A stretch of DNA of 64,000 nucleotides from Halohasta litorea (GTDB lineage Archaea > Halobacteriota > Halobacteria > Halobacteriales > Haloferacaceae), in contig NZ_JANHDJ010000002.1 in NCBI RefSeq assembly GCF_024494645.1, forward strand, positions 620,001 through 684,000. The letters are read 5' to 3'. Below, piece after piece: positions 9,801 through 17,336 of this stretch. How positions within the stretch are numbered: position 1 is the first letter of the stretch; every line of letters starts with the position of its first letter. The notes beneath the pieces were generated by a model, which did not search any database, was not told where the DNA came from, and worked only from the letters and a program-made list of their open reading frames with translations. Made by a program: the position numbers and the translations under genes.

Positions 9801-10136
9801 AATCCCAACCCCACCGTAGTCCTCAATAAGTTCGATTACTTCCTCAATCTGTTCAGCATCTCCACGAGTGTCTCGTATCTGTTCAATTGTTCTCTCGGTT
9901 CCGATGGTGCTCGATATCTGTGTTACCGATTTAAGAGCAGTAAGCTCAGAGTCTGAAAACACGCCCGCTTGAATGTACGTCGATAATAATTTCCTAACGA
10001 CTTTTGCAGTCTGATCGTGGTTTAATTTGTTATCATCCCATTCCACATCTTGACGATAGTGTTCAACAAAGAACTGGGTACAGTACCACTTATTAGAATC
10101 AACATCAAGATTTGCCTCCGAATACTGAGAGATCAT
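6882..10136 (-). CDS. mcrB: McrB-family AAA+ NTPase with EVE/PUA-like specificity region
   Basis: An upstream TTG would lengthen the frame to 10199, but the ATG at 10136 lies about 27 bases after a TATTTGAG element (leaderless spacing), giving 1084 residues. Residues about 250-375 (VWQLNAGHESDGG ... HPHLYPVDWV) look like an EVE/PUA-type domain, a fold that reads modified bases. The C-terminal third is the McrB AAA+ motor: Walker A FYGPPGTGKT (about 596-605), Walker B LIIDEINRG (about 690-698), the sensor segment IGTMNTADESI and an arginine-rich RRRFRF. McrB forms hexamers, recognises modified DNA and translocates, and McrC cuts. The far N-terminal ~240 residues are unrecognised and helical. 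It is divergent from the exonuclease-helicase pair, with the two promoters sharing about 140 bases. Confidence 0.87.
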   Translation of the reverse strand: MISQYSEANLDVDSNKWYCTQFFVEHYRQDVEWDDNKLNHDQTAKVVRKLLSTYIQAGVFSDSELTALKSVTQISSTIGTERTIEQIRDTRGDAEQIEEVIELIEDYGGVGIVGGTAYHAAVPDSGTESQLLSTFKILLETDAEESRLDAAVEDLLELSLHNIGIGTESALLSLLHPQQYPIINEQSVSTLKACLGLDISTSTTRYLDTASIFKDVQQDFNFDPHLRHLDFYCYWANEQSNVTEWFQQNDIAGRDVWQLNAGHESDGGPDVLWPAWKELGVCSIGWDIGDLSDLSSREIETATEDSESEEAGDYLNRFKNKLSPGTIVIAKDGGTLLGIGVVQRPGYHYLPEYLNDHVPDVSIGHPHLYPVDWVAVPTTDHPSVSEWDIDTGLLARKTLVRTTAFEPIRCVLAEREPELLSNLVDIEKRVANPGEHVLSSHKYDSIKAATEDVLTKLGQNVEGNILSTELVTENIEQWSRALSGIEPNTTITVEKFEQCERILNVYDELEDELIALADQHNIGSINRASPPETVFLALGRDLQSRAGVRVNLNQVKWGVLQDGAYDIEGRGRIEPPSNPPTDSKTIAKQLEDTGQLVFYGPPGTGKTYTAQQFSRWWITERTDGPTKDEQLELTTFHPSFSYEDFIEGLTAKERDGAVEYVVEPGVFKQICKRAERAYRNSDSPENAPPYVLIIDEINRGNLAQIFGELMTLLEFDKRLDAPNEARSSLAHSSESFVVPPNLYLIGTMNTADESIALLDAALRRRFRFYGFPPDFEKIVTAYDLGDAEAVVREGGSRRDQLVAASILALEELNTRIRSVNQLGKGKQIGHSHLFGHDRATGVTDTWRFDMLPQLEDYYFGKFDRLKQDLFDNVAIGLIDWDEERIVDFSTESLYQDLCSIAGISEYAALEQRLEPDGAKQATVDDAWAAGERTPATFKERIEQNAESPLRERLLELWEIGNEIGELDAGRGEVRPSVNVEMPGFDSNVGLFEFKEGGKFSFRWNWLMGKGDLTREDIESFRPILETIDPYWIEWGQPDDPEKDPEFEYPYLYLDELSDRAFEQLTSAVTEIVEQIQTETVNGEN

Positions 10137-10240
10137 ACCCAGACACAAGCATTTACCACTCAAATAGTCTTGTAATTTGAGCAGTTTACTACTGAACAAT
10201 TTTGAGAGGGAATCCGAGTATTCATTCTCCCTGATATAGA

Positions 10241-10249
10241 CTTATATGA
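10241..10249 (+). promoter_or_regulatory. TATA box for the exonuclease-helicase operon
   Basis: CTTATATGA is centred about 31 bases before the ATG at 10276, predicting a leader of only about 5 bases. It faces away from the mcrB promoter. Confidence 0.5.
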
Positions 10250-10275
10250 TTTCAAACTGAATACATAATTGAGTA

Positions 10276-11799
10276 ATGCCGAATGACCAATCACTAGAGT
10301 TACTTTCACTTCCCTCCCAAGCGCTAACACGCTTATCTCAATCTGCAGTCCAGGATACAATCCAGTATTTTGAACCAGACCTTATCACGATTCCTGGTCC
10401 ACGAGACGCAGCAGCTTACGCACAAGTGCGTGATGCTGCTCCAGATGTTTTTGTGATTCACCCACAACTCGGTCGCAGCGGCGAACACATCACTCATTAC
10501 AGATACAGCACAGACACCGGAGTTCGTGAAGCATCGAACACCACTTCAGAACCCGGGATGATCGATGTACTTGCAGTCCAGAATCTCGATATCCTGACTC
10601 GTCTCCAATCAGAACTCGAAACCAACACCCGGGACACAGGAAGTAGAGCCGCGACATTCCTCATTCTCCCTCAACTCTCTATCGAATGGAACACGACTAG
10701 CCTCTCAACAACACTTCCAGAACAAGATCAACTTACAGCAATCAGTAACTGTCTTCCAGAACCAGTCACTGTTCTCGCTGGAGAACAACCAGCAGAGTAC
10801 AACCATGAGTGGACAGTACAGTCTACTCAGTCCTCAGACACATTACTGATTGTTGGATTAGGTGCACACAATCAAGGCAGTGCTACGGTTGCACAATACA
10901 GTTGTACAAGCCGTGGAACAGTCGCTGCAGAAGCTGTTGATGCTTCCAAATTCGGATTAAAAGCCTTGCATGGAGTGGGGGCGTCCACAGCACAACGATT
11001 GCAGCAAAAAGAATGTCGCACAACACAGGATGTTCGAAACCTATCTATCACAGAACTTGCTGAACTCCCCGGGATAGGCCCCACACGAGCTGAGAAAATA
11101 CACGGTCACGCCGACGTCATCGAATCAGGAGAACCACTCGTCCTCACGAACAAAACACCCATTAAAACACGCGGGAACCAGCCACCAGTCTGTTTAGATA
11201 TCGAGACCGATGGACTCTCACCGACGATCATCTGGCAATTCGGTGTTTACGATCCAGCCTCGGACACCCACCAAGCATTCATCGAGAAACACGACCCAAA
11301 GAACCCAGAAACCGTGCTTGAAGCGTTCATCACCTGGTTCATAGCAAATCACGGAAACAGAACCGTGCTTACATGGAACGGGTACGGATTCGATTACCCG
11401 CAAATCAAGCAATTCCTAACTCAATACTGTCCAGAGTACCTTGATGCGTGGGATGACGTTTGGACGTATGATTTGTATAAATGGGCGGTTCGAGATGGGA
11501 ACGCATTGCTGCCCGGTCGAACGAACAAACTCGATCATGTCGCTCGTGCACTCGGGTACGAGGCTGCAGGGACTGGGTTAACCGGCGCGAAAACAGCCGC
11601 CGTGTATCAAGAATTCATGCGTAATCCAGACGATCCCGAACGGGAACCCGACTGGGAGCGACACAAGCAATACTGTAAAGACGATTGTCAAGCCTTGTGG
11701 CACGTTTACCAAGCTATCACAGACGCGAAGCGACGTGACATGACCGACAGCGGCACCGGTGGTGTCAATGGGCAACAAGCTGGACTCACGGACTTCTAA
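10276..11799 (+). CDS. RNase H-like 3'-5' exonuclease with helix-hairpin-helix (MrfB/YprB-like)
   Basis: The protein has 507 residues. The N-terminal ~220 residues are unrecognised. A helix-hairpin-helix pair covers about residues 230-282 (ALHGVGASTAQRL and LAELPGIGPTRAEKI), a non-specific DNA-binding unit. The C-terminal domain is a DnaQ-like exonuclease: motif I LDIETDG (about 305-311), motif II TWNGYGFDYP (about 365-374) and motif III YCKDDCQALW (about 462-471), so the acidic catalytic residues are present. In Bacillus subtilis, MrfB (YprB) has this fold and works with the helicase MrfA in mitomycin-lesion repair. The next gene here is the matching helicase, two bases downstream. The placement between restriction and toxin genes leaves a defence role possible (inference). 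Confidence 0.8.
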   Translation: MPNDQSLELLSLPSQALTRLSQSAVQDTIQYFEPDLITIPGPRDAAAYAQVRDAAPDVFVIHPQLGRSGEHITHYRYSTDTGVREASNTTSEPGMIDVLAVQNLDILTRLQSELETNTRDTGSRAATFLILPQLSIEWNTTSLSTTLPEQDQLTAISNCLPEPVTVLAGEQPAEYNHEWTVQSTQSSDTLLIVGLGAHNQGSATVAQYSCTSRGTVAAEAVDASKFGLKALHGVGASTAQRLQQKECRTTQDVRNLSITELAELPGIGPTRAEKIHGHADVIESGEPLVLTNKTPIKTRGNQPPVCLDIETDGLSPTIIWQFGVYDPASDTHQAFIEKHDPKNPETVLEAFITWFIANHGNRTVLTWNGYGFDYPQIKQFLTQYCPEYLDAWDDVWTYDLYKWAVRDGNALLPGRTNKLDHVARALGYEAAGTGLTGAKTAAVYQEFMRNPDDPEREPDWERHKQYCKDDCQALWHVYQAITDAKRRDMTDSGTGGVNGQQAGLTDF

Positions 11800-11801
11800 T
11801 C

Positions 11802-14528
11802 ATGAGCGAACACAACACACCCGACACAGGATCTCAAATCGGCATGACTGGTGACACTCTCCTCGACACGTTTCCACGAACCAGTCTCACATCTGAGTCC
11901 GATTTTATAGAAACAATACAAATCCCGGAAAAACCAGCCGAAACGGTCCCTGCAGGCGATATTCTACGCCCAGAACTCGCCGAACCATACCCATTCGACT
12001 TGTTCAGTCACCAAGCAGCAGCACTCAACGCGCTCGAAGACAACGACAACGTCACCATCGCAACATCGACTTCCAGCGGTAAAACCCATATTTACGGCTT
12101 GCAAATCGCTCGGAATCTGCTTGATGCAGGCGTTCTCAACGCTGACGGAACCAGAGCAACAGAACGAAACGATGCATCAACCGCGCTGTGTGTCTACCCA
12201 ATGAAGGCGCTGACGAAAGACCAACACGAATCACTCACCGACCTATACGACCAACTTGGATTAGACATTCGTGTCGAAACCTACGACGGTGACACAACCG
12301 GCGACCGTCGAGCAATCAGGAACGAAGCAGACGTTATTCTCACAAACTTCGCAGCCCTAAACGTATATCTCGAACACCACGACAAGTGGAGCCGGTTCTA
12401 CAGTGCCCTCGACCTCGTCGCCATCGACGAATCACACACCTACACCGGTATCGAAGGCATGCACGTCGCATGGATTCTTCGACGCATGAAACGCGTCGCC
12501 ACCTACTGGGGCGGCAACCCACAGTACACCCTTACCTCCGCCACAATCGGGAACCCGCACGCTCACTCCTTAGAACTGCTTAACGAACCCGTCACAGTCA
12601 TTGACGACGATGGGTCACCACACGGCCCACGAGACATCGTCCTCTGGAACCCACCACCCAGAGACAAAACCCGAGACGCAACACCAGACGACGCACCATT
12701 CACGACTACAGATCAAGACAGTGAAACCGACGAATCTGACACCGAATTCGTTGCCGAACGTGTCCCAGCAAGCGTCGAAGCCCCGAAAGTATTCAACCAT
12801 CTTACCTCCAGTGAGATTCGCACCCTCCTGTTTTGCCCAAGCCGAAAACTCACCGAGCTAAGTATTCAACGAGCAGACGATCACCGGAAACACAATACTC
12901 GTGAGTACGATCTCACCAGCAAACCACAACGAGAAGCCTACAACGCCGGGCTCGGCCGCCGAACCCGACACTCCCGAGAACACCAATTCAAAACAGACGT
13001 TCTCACCGGACTCGCAACCACGTCAGCACTCGAACTCGGGATCGATATCGGCGATTTAGACGCCACCGTTCTCATGGGATATCCAGGACAACGACAATCA
13101 TTCTGGCAGCGAATCGGTCGCGCAGGCCGTGAAGCCAGTCACAGTCTCTCCGTACTCGTTGGTGACCATCGCACCCTCGACCAGTACATCATCAACCACC
13201 CCGAATACTTACTCGAAAACGACGTCGAAGACGCCGTCGTCGACACGTCAAACAACTCCGTGTTCGCCACACACGTCCTGTGTGCAAGCGACGAAATCGC
13301 GCTTACAGAAGATGACTTAGACACGTTCGCCGAAACAGACCGTCTCCGAGCTGCCGTCCAAATGTGGCGCGAAGCAGGCTACATCGACGGCTACCTTGAT
13401 GCCGCAGCCCACTACTGTGGTCCAAGCCGACCACAAACCCAAGTGAACCTGTACGGAAACAACGATACAGACTATCGGCTCGAATTAGCACCTGATGTCG
13501 ACCGCGACCATTGGGGACTCCCAGACGACCTTGACTTAGAACCCGTCGAACAAAACCGTGCCTACCGAGACTACCACGAAGGCGCAGTCAGACTCCAAAA
13601 CGGCCAACAGTTCGAAGTCGTGAACGTCGACGAAGAACGACCCCAACCCGTTATCCAACTCAAACCAGTCGATCACGACTACTACACTCGAACCCAAAAC
13701 AAAGTCAACGTATTAGATGCCGACTCCGAGGAAACACGGGACATCAACGGGTTCACGCTTCACTTCGGTCGAGGAACAGTACTCGTCCACTACCACTCCT
13801 ACGACCAAATGTACATCAGCAATAGTGAACCGAAACAACAGATGCTCGCCACCGAAACACCACCGATCCTCATGGACACTCAACTCTGCTGGGTCGAAGT
13901 CCCCGACGACGTCGAAACCGCACTCGTGCGAAAATACCAACACTACGGACTCGAAACCGGCGTCGACCCTGACGAAACCGGGATGGCTCACCTCGGGTAC
14001 GTTGCCGGGCTGCACGCCGCAGAACACGCAACCATACAAACCGCGCCACTCGAACTCAGAGTCGACAAAAACGACCTTGGTGGCCTCGCCACACTCGTCA
14101 TGGACACTCACTACACCCACAACGAGTATGACGAAATCACGGACTCAATCAGTGAATCATTCGAAGCCGCAAAACACGCTCTCGAACAACGCACTCAAGA
14201 ATTAGGCGGACAAACCCGGTCTGGCTGGTTCATCTACGACGGCGTCGAAGGCGGACTCGGCTTCGCACGCGCCATCTACGACAACTTCGAAGCCCTCTGC
14301 GAACGCGCCCGTGACCAACTCGAAAACTGTCAGTGCGGGCAACCAAACGGCTGTCCAGCCTGCACCTTCGACGAAAACTGCGGCAACGACAACAAACCAC
14401 TCCTCCGCCAATCAGCAGTCGACGTCCTGGATCAGCTCCTTGGTGATGCTGACCGCGAGGACCTCTCAGAGCACCTTCCAGACGATGACTACGGCGGCAA
14501 CCGTCGCCCCGTCGTTTTCTACTCGTGA
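11802..14528 (+). CDS. DEAD/DEAH-box helicase with zinc-binding MZB/DUF1998-type C-terminus (MrfA-like)
   Basis: The ATG lies two bases after the stop of the exonuclease gene, so the two are one operon. The protein has 908 residues. Motif I STSSGKTH (about 88-95), motif II IDESHTY (about 207-213), motif III LTSATIGN and motif VI QRIGRAGRE (about 433-441) define an SF2 helicase. Near the C-terminus (about 840-865) CQCG, CPAC and a further Cys in ENCGNDN form the four-cysteine site typical of DUF1998/MZB helicases such as MrfA and Hrq1. The family uses ATP to move 3'-5' on DNA. An Asp/Glu/Thr-rich insertion at about 275-320 between the helicase lobes looks like a haloadaptive loop. Confidence 0.85.
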   Translation: MSEHNTPDTGSQIGMTGDTLLDTFPRTSLTSESDFIETIQIPEKPAETVPAGDILRPELAEPYPFDLFSHQAAALNALEDNDNVTIATSTSSGKTHIYGLQIARNLLDAGVLNADGTRATERNDASTALCVYPMKALTKDQHESLTDLYDQLGLDIRVETYDGDTTGDRRAIRNEADVILTNFAALNVYLEHHDKWSRFYSALDLVAIDESHTYTGIEGMHVAWILRRMKRVATYWGGNPQYTLTSATIGNPHAHSLELLNEPVTVIDDDGSPHGPRDIVLWNPPPRDKTRDATPDDAPFTTTDQDSETDESDTEFVAERVPASVEAPKVFNHLTSSEIRTLLFCPSRKLTELSIQRADDHRKHNTREYDLTSKPQREAYNAGLGRRTRHSREHQFKTDVLTGLATTSALELGIDIGDLDATVLMGYPGQRQSFWQRIGRAGREASHSLSVLVGDHRTLDQYIINHPEYLLENDVEDAVVDTSNNSVFATHVLCASDEIALTEDDLDTFAETDRLRAAVQMWREAGYIDGYLDAAAHYCGPSRPQTQVNLYGNNDTDYRLELAPDVDRDHWGLPDDLDLEPVEQNRAYRDYHEGAVRLQNGQQFEVVNVDEERPQPVIQLKPVDHDYYTRTQNKVNVLDADSEETRDINGFTLHFGRGTVLVHYHSYDQMYISNSEPKQQMLATETPPILMDTQLCWVEVPDDVETALVRKYQHYGLETGVDPDETGMAHLGYVAGLHAAEHATIQTAPLELRVDKNDLGGLATLVMDTHYTHNEYDEITDSISESFEAAKHALEQRTQELGGQTRSGWFIYDGVEGGLGFARAIYDNFEALCERARDQLENCQCGQPNGCPACTFDENCGNDNKPLLRQSAVDVLDQLLGDADREDLSEHLPDDDYGGNRRPVVFYS

Positions 14529-14701
14529 ATCAGCGGCACACGTTCGACACATCACTTCGATACGCTTGGTGGTTACTCTATGACAACACGTGCGTACCGT
14601 CCAACAAACAGGATGGTCGACACCAGAGACCGGGCACGTCGAATTATGACGAGCCAAGCGTGATTCTATCCCAGCCCGAATAATATATGCGACACTAGAA
14701 A

Positions 14702-14711
14702 ACATATATTA
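14702..14711 (+). promoter_or_regulatory. TATA box for the toxin-antitoxin operon
   Basis: ACATATATTA is centred about 29 bases before the ATG at 14735. A GAGGAG stretch at 14716-14721 lies between them and could serve as a ribosome-binding site if the transcript starts early. Confidence 0.45.
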
Positions 14712-14734
14712 CTTAGAGGAGTGAACCAGTATCA

Positions 14735-15238
14735 ATGACCGATATCAATGATCGTGTAGTCGATGAGTGGACCGACGCAACAACAGCCAGAGAACGAGTC
14801 AAAGAGATACTTGAAGAGACCACTACCTCCTCGAAAGTCAGCACCATTGGAGACCAGGCTCGTGTGAGCGAACCAACCACCCGAAAGTACCTCAACGAAC
14901 TCGTCGAAGAGGGAATTGGTGTTACCGAACAGGACGGTCGCACAACCCTGTATAAACGCAATCAGGGTCGGCTCGTCGACAAACGGATCGAAGAACTCCG
15001 GACGACGTGTTCACATCAAGAACTCGTCGAGGCCATCCAAGAGATGAAAGAATCAATCCAGGAGTTCCGTGAAACCTACGATGTCGAGAGTCCCGAAGAT
15101 CTCGTAATCGAACTCGAACCCGGCGACGAAGGATGGAGTGACGTTGGACAGTGGCAGTCGACACGTCGAAATCTTGCGATTGCGAAGGCCGCCATCCAAG
15201 TGGACGAAGCATACCGATTGGCCGAAGCCGACGTGTGA
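14735..15238 (+). CDS. Winged-helix protein, probable antitoxin of a TumE-type pair
   Basis: The protein has 167 residues. Residues about 25-78 form a winged helix (VSTIGDQARVSEPTTRKYL then a wing with GRTTLYKR), and a long amphipathic helical segment (about 85-120) could mediate dimerisation. It resembles the short haloarchaeal ArsR-like/DUF7342 proteins often encoded just before a small partner gene. Its TGA stop overlaps the GTG start of the next gene (GTGTGA), so the two are co-translated. I infer an autorepressing antitoxin role from the partner. Family memory only, no search. Confidence 0.65.
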   Translation: MTDINDRVVDEWTDATTARERVKEILEETTTSSKVSTIGDQARVSEPTTRKYLNELVEEGIGVTEQDGRTTLYKRNQGRLVDKRIEELRTTCSHQELVEAIQEMKESIQEFRETYDVESPEDLVIELEPGDEGWSDVGQWQSTRRNLAIAKAAIQVDEAYRLAEADV

Positions 15239-15681
15239 CTGACGACTGGGACCGAATCGACACAGGTACTCCCGATCCGCACTTGATGATGCGGGTCCGG
15301 ACGGTCGCTGAGAACTACGAACCACTTGTGGCTACCACAGAGTTCGATGATCCACTCAATCCAGACGTAGTTCATCTCCATCTTACTGACGGTATCAACG
15401 CCAGTTCTGGCCGATTTGACGTAACGTGGACCACCAAGAGATACTATCGATACCACTACACAGAGGGAGATTCGTTCAATTACCGATACGACTGCCATCC
15501 TCGAATCGAACTACCAGATACTCACTTCCACGAACCCCCGCATGCAGCTCACGATGATGCTGTTCCGTCCTGTATCGAGGTTCAACCCGTTCGGCTTGTG
15601 ACGCTTGCTGTCCTCCAACTGTGGCGGGATACAGCTGAAACTGGTGACCTTCGGCTTCTTCAACAACCGAACCCACCGTAG
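15235..15681 (+). CDS. TumE-like toxin candidate
   Basis: The start is a GTG that overlaps the previous gene's stop. The protein has 148 residues. The core RYYRYHYTEGD ... FNYRYDCHPRIEL ... PHAAHDDAVPS (about residues 65-112) has the spacing of the TumE/DUF6516 toxin family, in which a Y-H-Y strand and an R-Y-D strand precede a proline/histidine-rich loop and a final helix. The chemistry of TumE toxins is not settled. The coupling to a winged-helix protein supports a toxin-antitoxin reading. It could instead be an uncharacterised partner with a similar fold. Confidence 0.55.
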   Translation: MTDDWDRIDTGTPDPHLMMRVRTVAENYEPLVATTEFDDPLNPDVVHLHLTDGINASSGRFDVTWTTKRYYRYHYTEGDSFNYRYDCHPRIELPDTHFHEPPHAAHDDAVPSCIEVQPVRLVTLAVLQLWRDTAETGDLRLLQQPNPP

Positions 15682-15763
15682 CGAGTTCAAGATCTCTCTG
15701 TCGGTCACTGTTTGTCCTTGACGCTCGGATGAGGTTCCCCGGTGTGTGTTCACGGTGTTTTCG

Positions 15764-15916
15764 CTATGCTTCCTTGTCCTCCTCGCCGAATTGCTTGTTG
15801 AACAGCGCAGTCGCCCGCTCGTAGCCACCATATCCTTCGAGACGTTCCTCGTCGTTGGTTACTGCCCAGTACGTCGCCTTATGTTCCTCGAGGTCTCGGT
15901 TCTTCAATCGTCTTAC
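15764..15916 (-). pseudogene. C-terminal fragment of a small acidic protein
   Basis: On the minus strand, 50 codons read ... NRDLEEHKATYWAVTNDEER and end ... FGEEDKEA before a TAG at 15764. Residue use is typically haloarchaeal, but I see no start codon or promoter, so it looks like the 3' remnant of a gene. It fills most of the 317-base gap between the TumE-like gene and the zinc-ribbon gene. The rest of the gap shows nothing I can identify. Confidence 0.35.
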
Positions 15917-15998
15917 CTACCATAGCCCGACATAATGAAGGTGAATTGAAAATTGTATGTGTATAATGAAATGTCTCTACTAGTGTAGTTATGACGAG

Positions 15999-16472
15999 TT
16001 ACTTGCCTCCTCTTTCAGTCACAGAAAGGTACAACGCATAATTGCCAGTATACCGCTTCGTATCCCGTATTTTTGTTCGCTGAAGGTTCAACTCAACCCG
16101 TGTCTCATCATTTTCAAGATCAAGAATCGGTTTGAGAAGACCTGCAATGGTCTCAATGAACTGCGCATCACCGGTAACACGAATATTCGAAATGTCTGTT
16201 TCGAAAGTACCTCCCTCGAACCCAGCCGGTTTCGGGAGCATCGACCGCTTCAATTCTGACGAGTTCGGTCTCTCACAGTTTCGAAGCCACTTCACAGCAT
16301 TCTTCTTCCGAATAGCACCGCTTTTCGTCGATGGGAGTTTCTCAAGCTCAGTTCCAACGGTCTCTGCCTGACGAGAAAGAATTGGTGCACCACCTGTCGG
16401 GTTACAATCTGTACACTGCTCACCATCTTCACCAGGTACTACAAGAACACCACACTCCTCACAAAAATTCAT
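15999..16472 (-). CDS. Zinc-ribbon protein, unrecognised
   Basis: The protein has 157 residues. MNFCEECG and CTDCN near the N-terminus form a four-cysteine zinc ribbon like those in RPB9/TFS-type proteins. A basic helical stretch (IRKKNAVKWLRNC, about 53-65) follows, then a domain of alternating strands to the C-terminus. The ribbon suggests nucleic-acid or protein binding. Family not recognised. It is convergent with the TumE-like operon and divergent from the vWA gene. Confidence 0.65.
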   Translation of the reverse strand: MNFCEECGVLVVPGEDGEQCTDCNPTGGAPILSRQAETVGTELEKLPSTKSGAIRKKNAVKWLRNCERPNSSELKRSMLPKPAGFEGGTFETDISNIRVTGDAQFIETIAGLLKPILDLENDETRVELNLQRTKIRDTKRYTGNYALYLSVTERGGK

Positions 16473-16633
16473 ATATCTACTACATATTCTAAACAGGTAA
16501 TAAAACTATCAGTGCAACCACGATTCAACAATACACAGCTAATCAACTACATTCCGAACCAGCGTGTCTATATCGACCGTATCAGTCTCGATTGGGACAG
16601 TGTTATCAGGCTGACTAGTCGTTATACTAACGT

Positions 16634-17266
16634 ATGGATACGCACATCACCTTCGTGCTTGACTCTTCAGGGTCGATGGATGCAATCGCTGACGACACCA
16701 GAGGCGGATTCAATACATTTCTCAAAGATCAGCGCGACCAAGAAGGGACAGCGACGGTCACGTTGTACGATTTCAACACCACCGTCGACCAGATTTACGA
16801 AACATATCCCGTTGCCGACGCTCCAGAGCTCACCGCTGAGAACTACAAGCCTCGCGGGCGGACAGCATTGCACGACGCCATCGCTCGGGCCGTCGACGAA
16901 ACCGCCGAAGACATTACGGCCGTTGACCCGGCTGAACAACCTGAAAACGTAATCATCGTTGTGCTGACCGATGGGAAGGAAAACGCTTCTGAGACACCCA
17001 AAGATGCTGTGCGAGGCCGCATAGAGACCCGACAGGAAGCCGACGGATGGGAGTTTCTCTTCATCGGTGCAAACCAAGATGCAGTGCTGACCGCCGAAGG
17101 AATGGGTATTGAACAGGACCGCTCGTTAACAATGGCTCACGACGGCGAGGGAACCAGAGACGCCTACAAATCAACATCCGAAAGCATCAGTGAGGCCCGT
17201 ACAGAAGGCTCTATGAGCGGGTATGACGACGAAGACCGCCAGCGTCAGGAACGTAGTGATACCTAA
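16634..17266 (+). CDS. von Willebrand factor A (vWA) domain protein
   Basis: The 210-residue protein begins directly with the vWA strand. The MIDAS metal site is complete: DSSGS at residues 10-14, a Thr in GRTALHD (about residue 78) and an Asp in LTDGKE (about 114). The C-terminal ~40 residues (about 170-210) are Ser/Thr/Glu-rich and probably disordered. There is no signal peptide or membrane segment, so it is cytoplasmic. vWA proteins of this small kind occur in phage, plasmid and defence loci (for example ternary or AAA-linked systems), usually as adaptors that bind a partner through the metal. No AAA+ partner is adjacent here, so its partner is unknown. Confidence 0.75.
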   Translation: MDTHITFVLDSSGSMDAIADDTRGGFNTFLKDQRDQEGTATVTLYDFNTTVDQIYETYPVADAPELTAENYKPRGRTALHDAIARAVDETAEDITAVDPAEQPENVIIVVLTDGKENASETPKDAVRGRIETRQEADGWEFLFIGANQDAVLTAEGMGIEQDRSLTMAHDGEGTRDAYKSTSESISEARTEGSMSGYDDEDRQRQERSDT

Positions 17267-17336
17267 CGCTCACAACTAACTCGCTGAACCGAGATCTAAT
17301 TTTCCGATCTGAATCCCATTTCAATGAGTATCGTAA

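Noticed and set aside
13713-14120. 135-codon frame antisense to the MrfA-like helicase
   Set aside because: The sense strand has all helicase motifs through this region. The antisense frame has no start context, domain or conserved composition.
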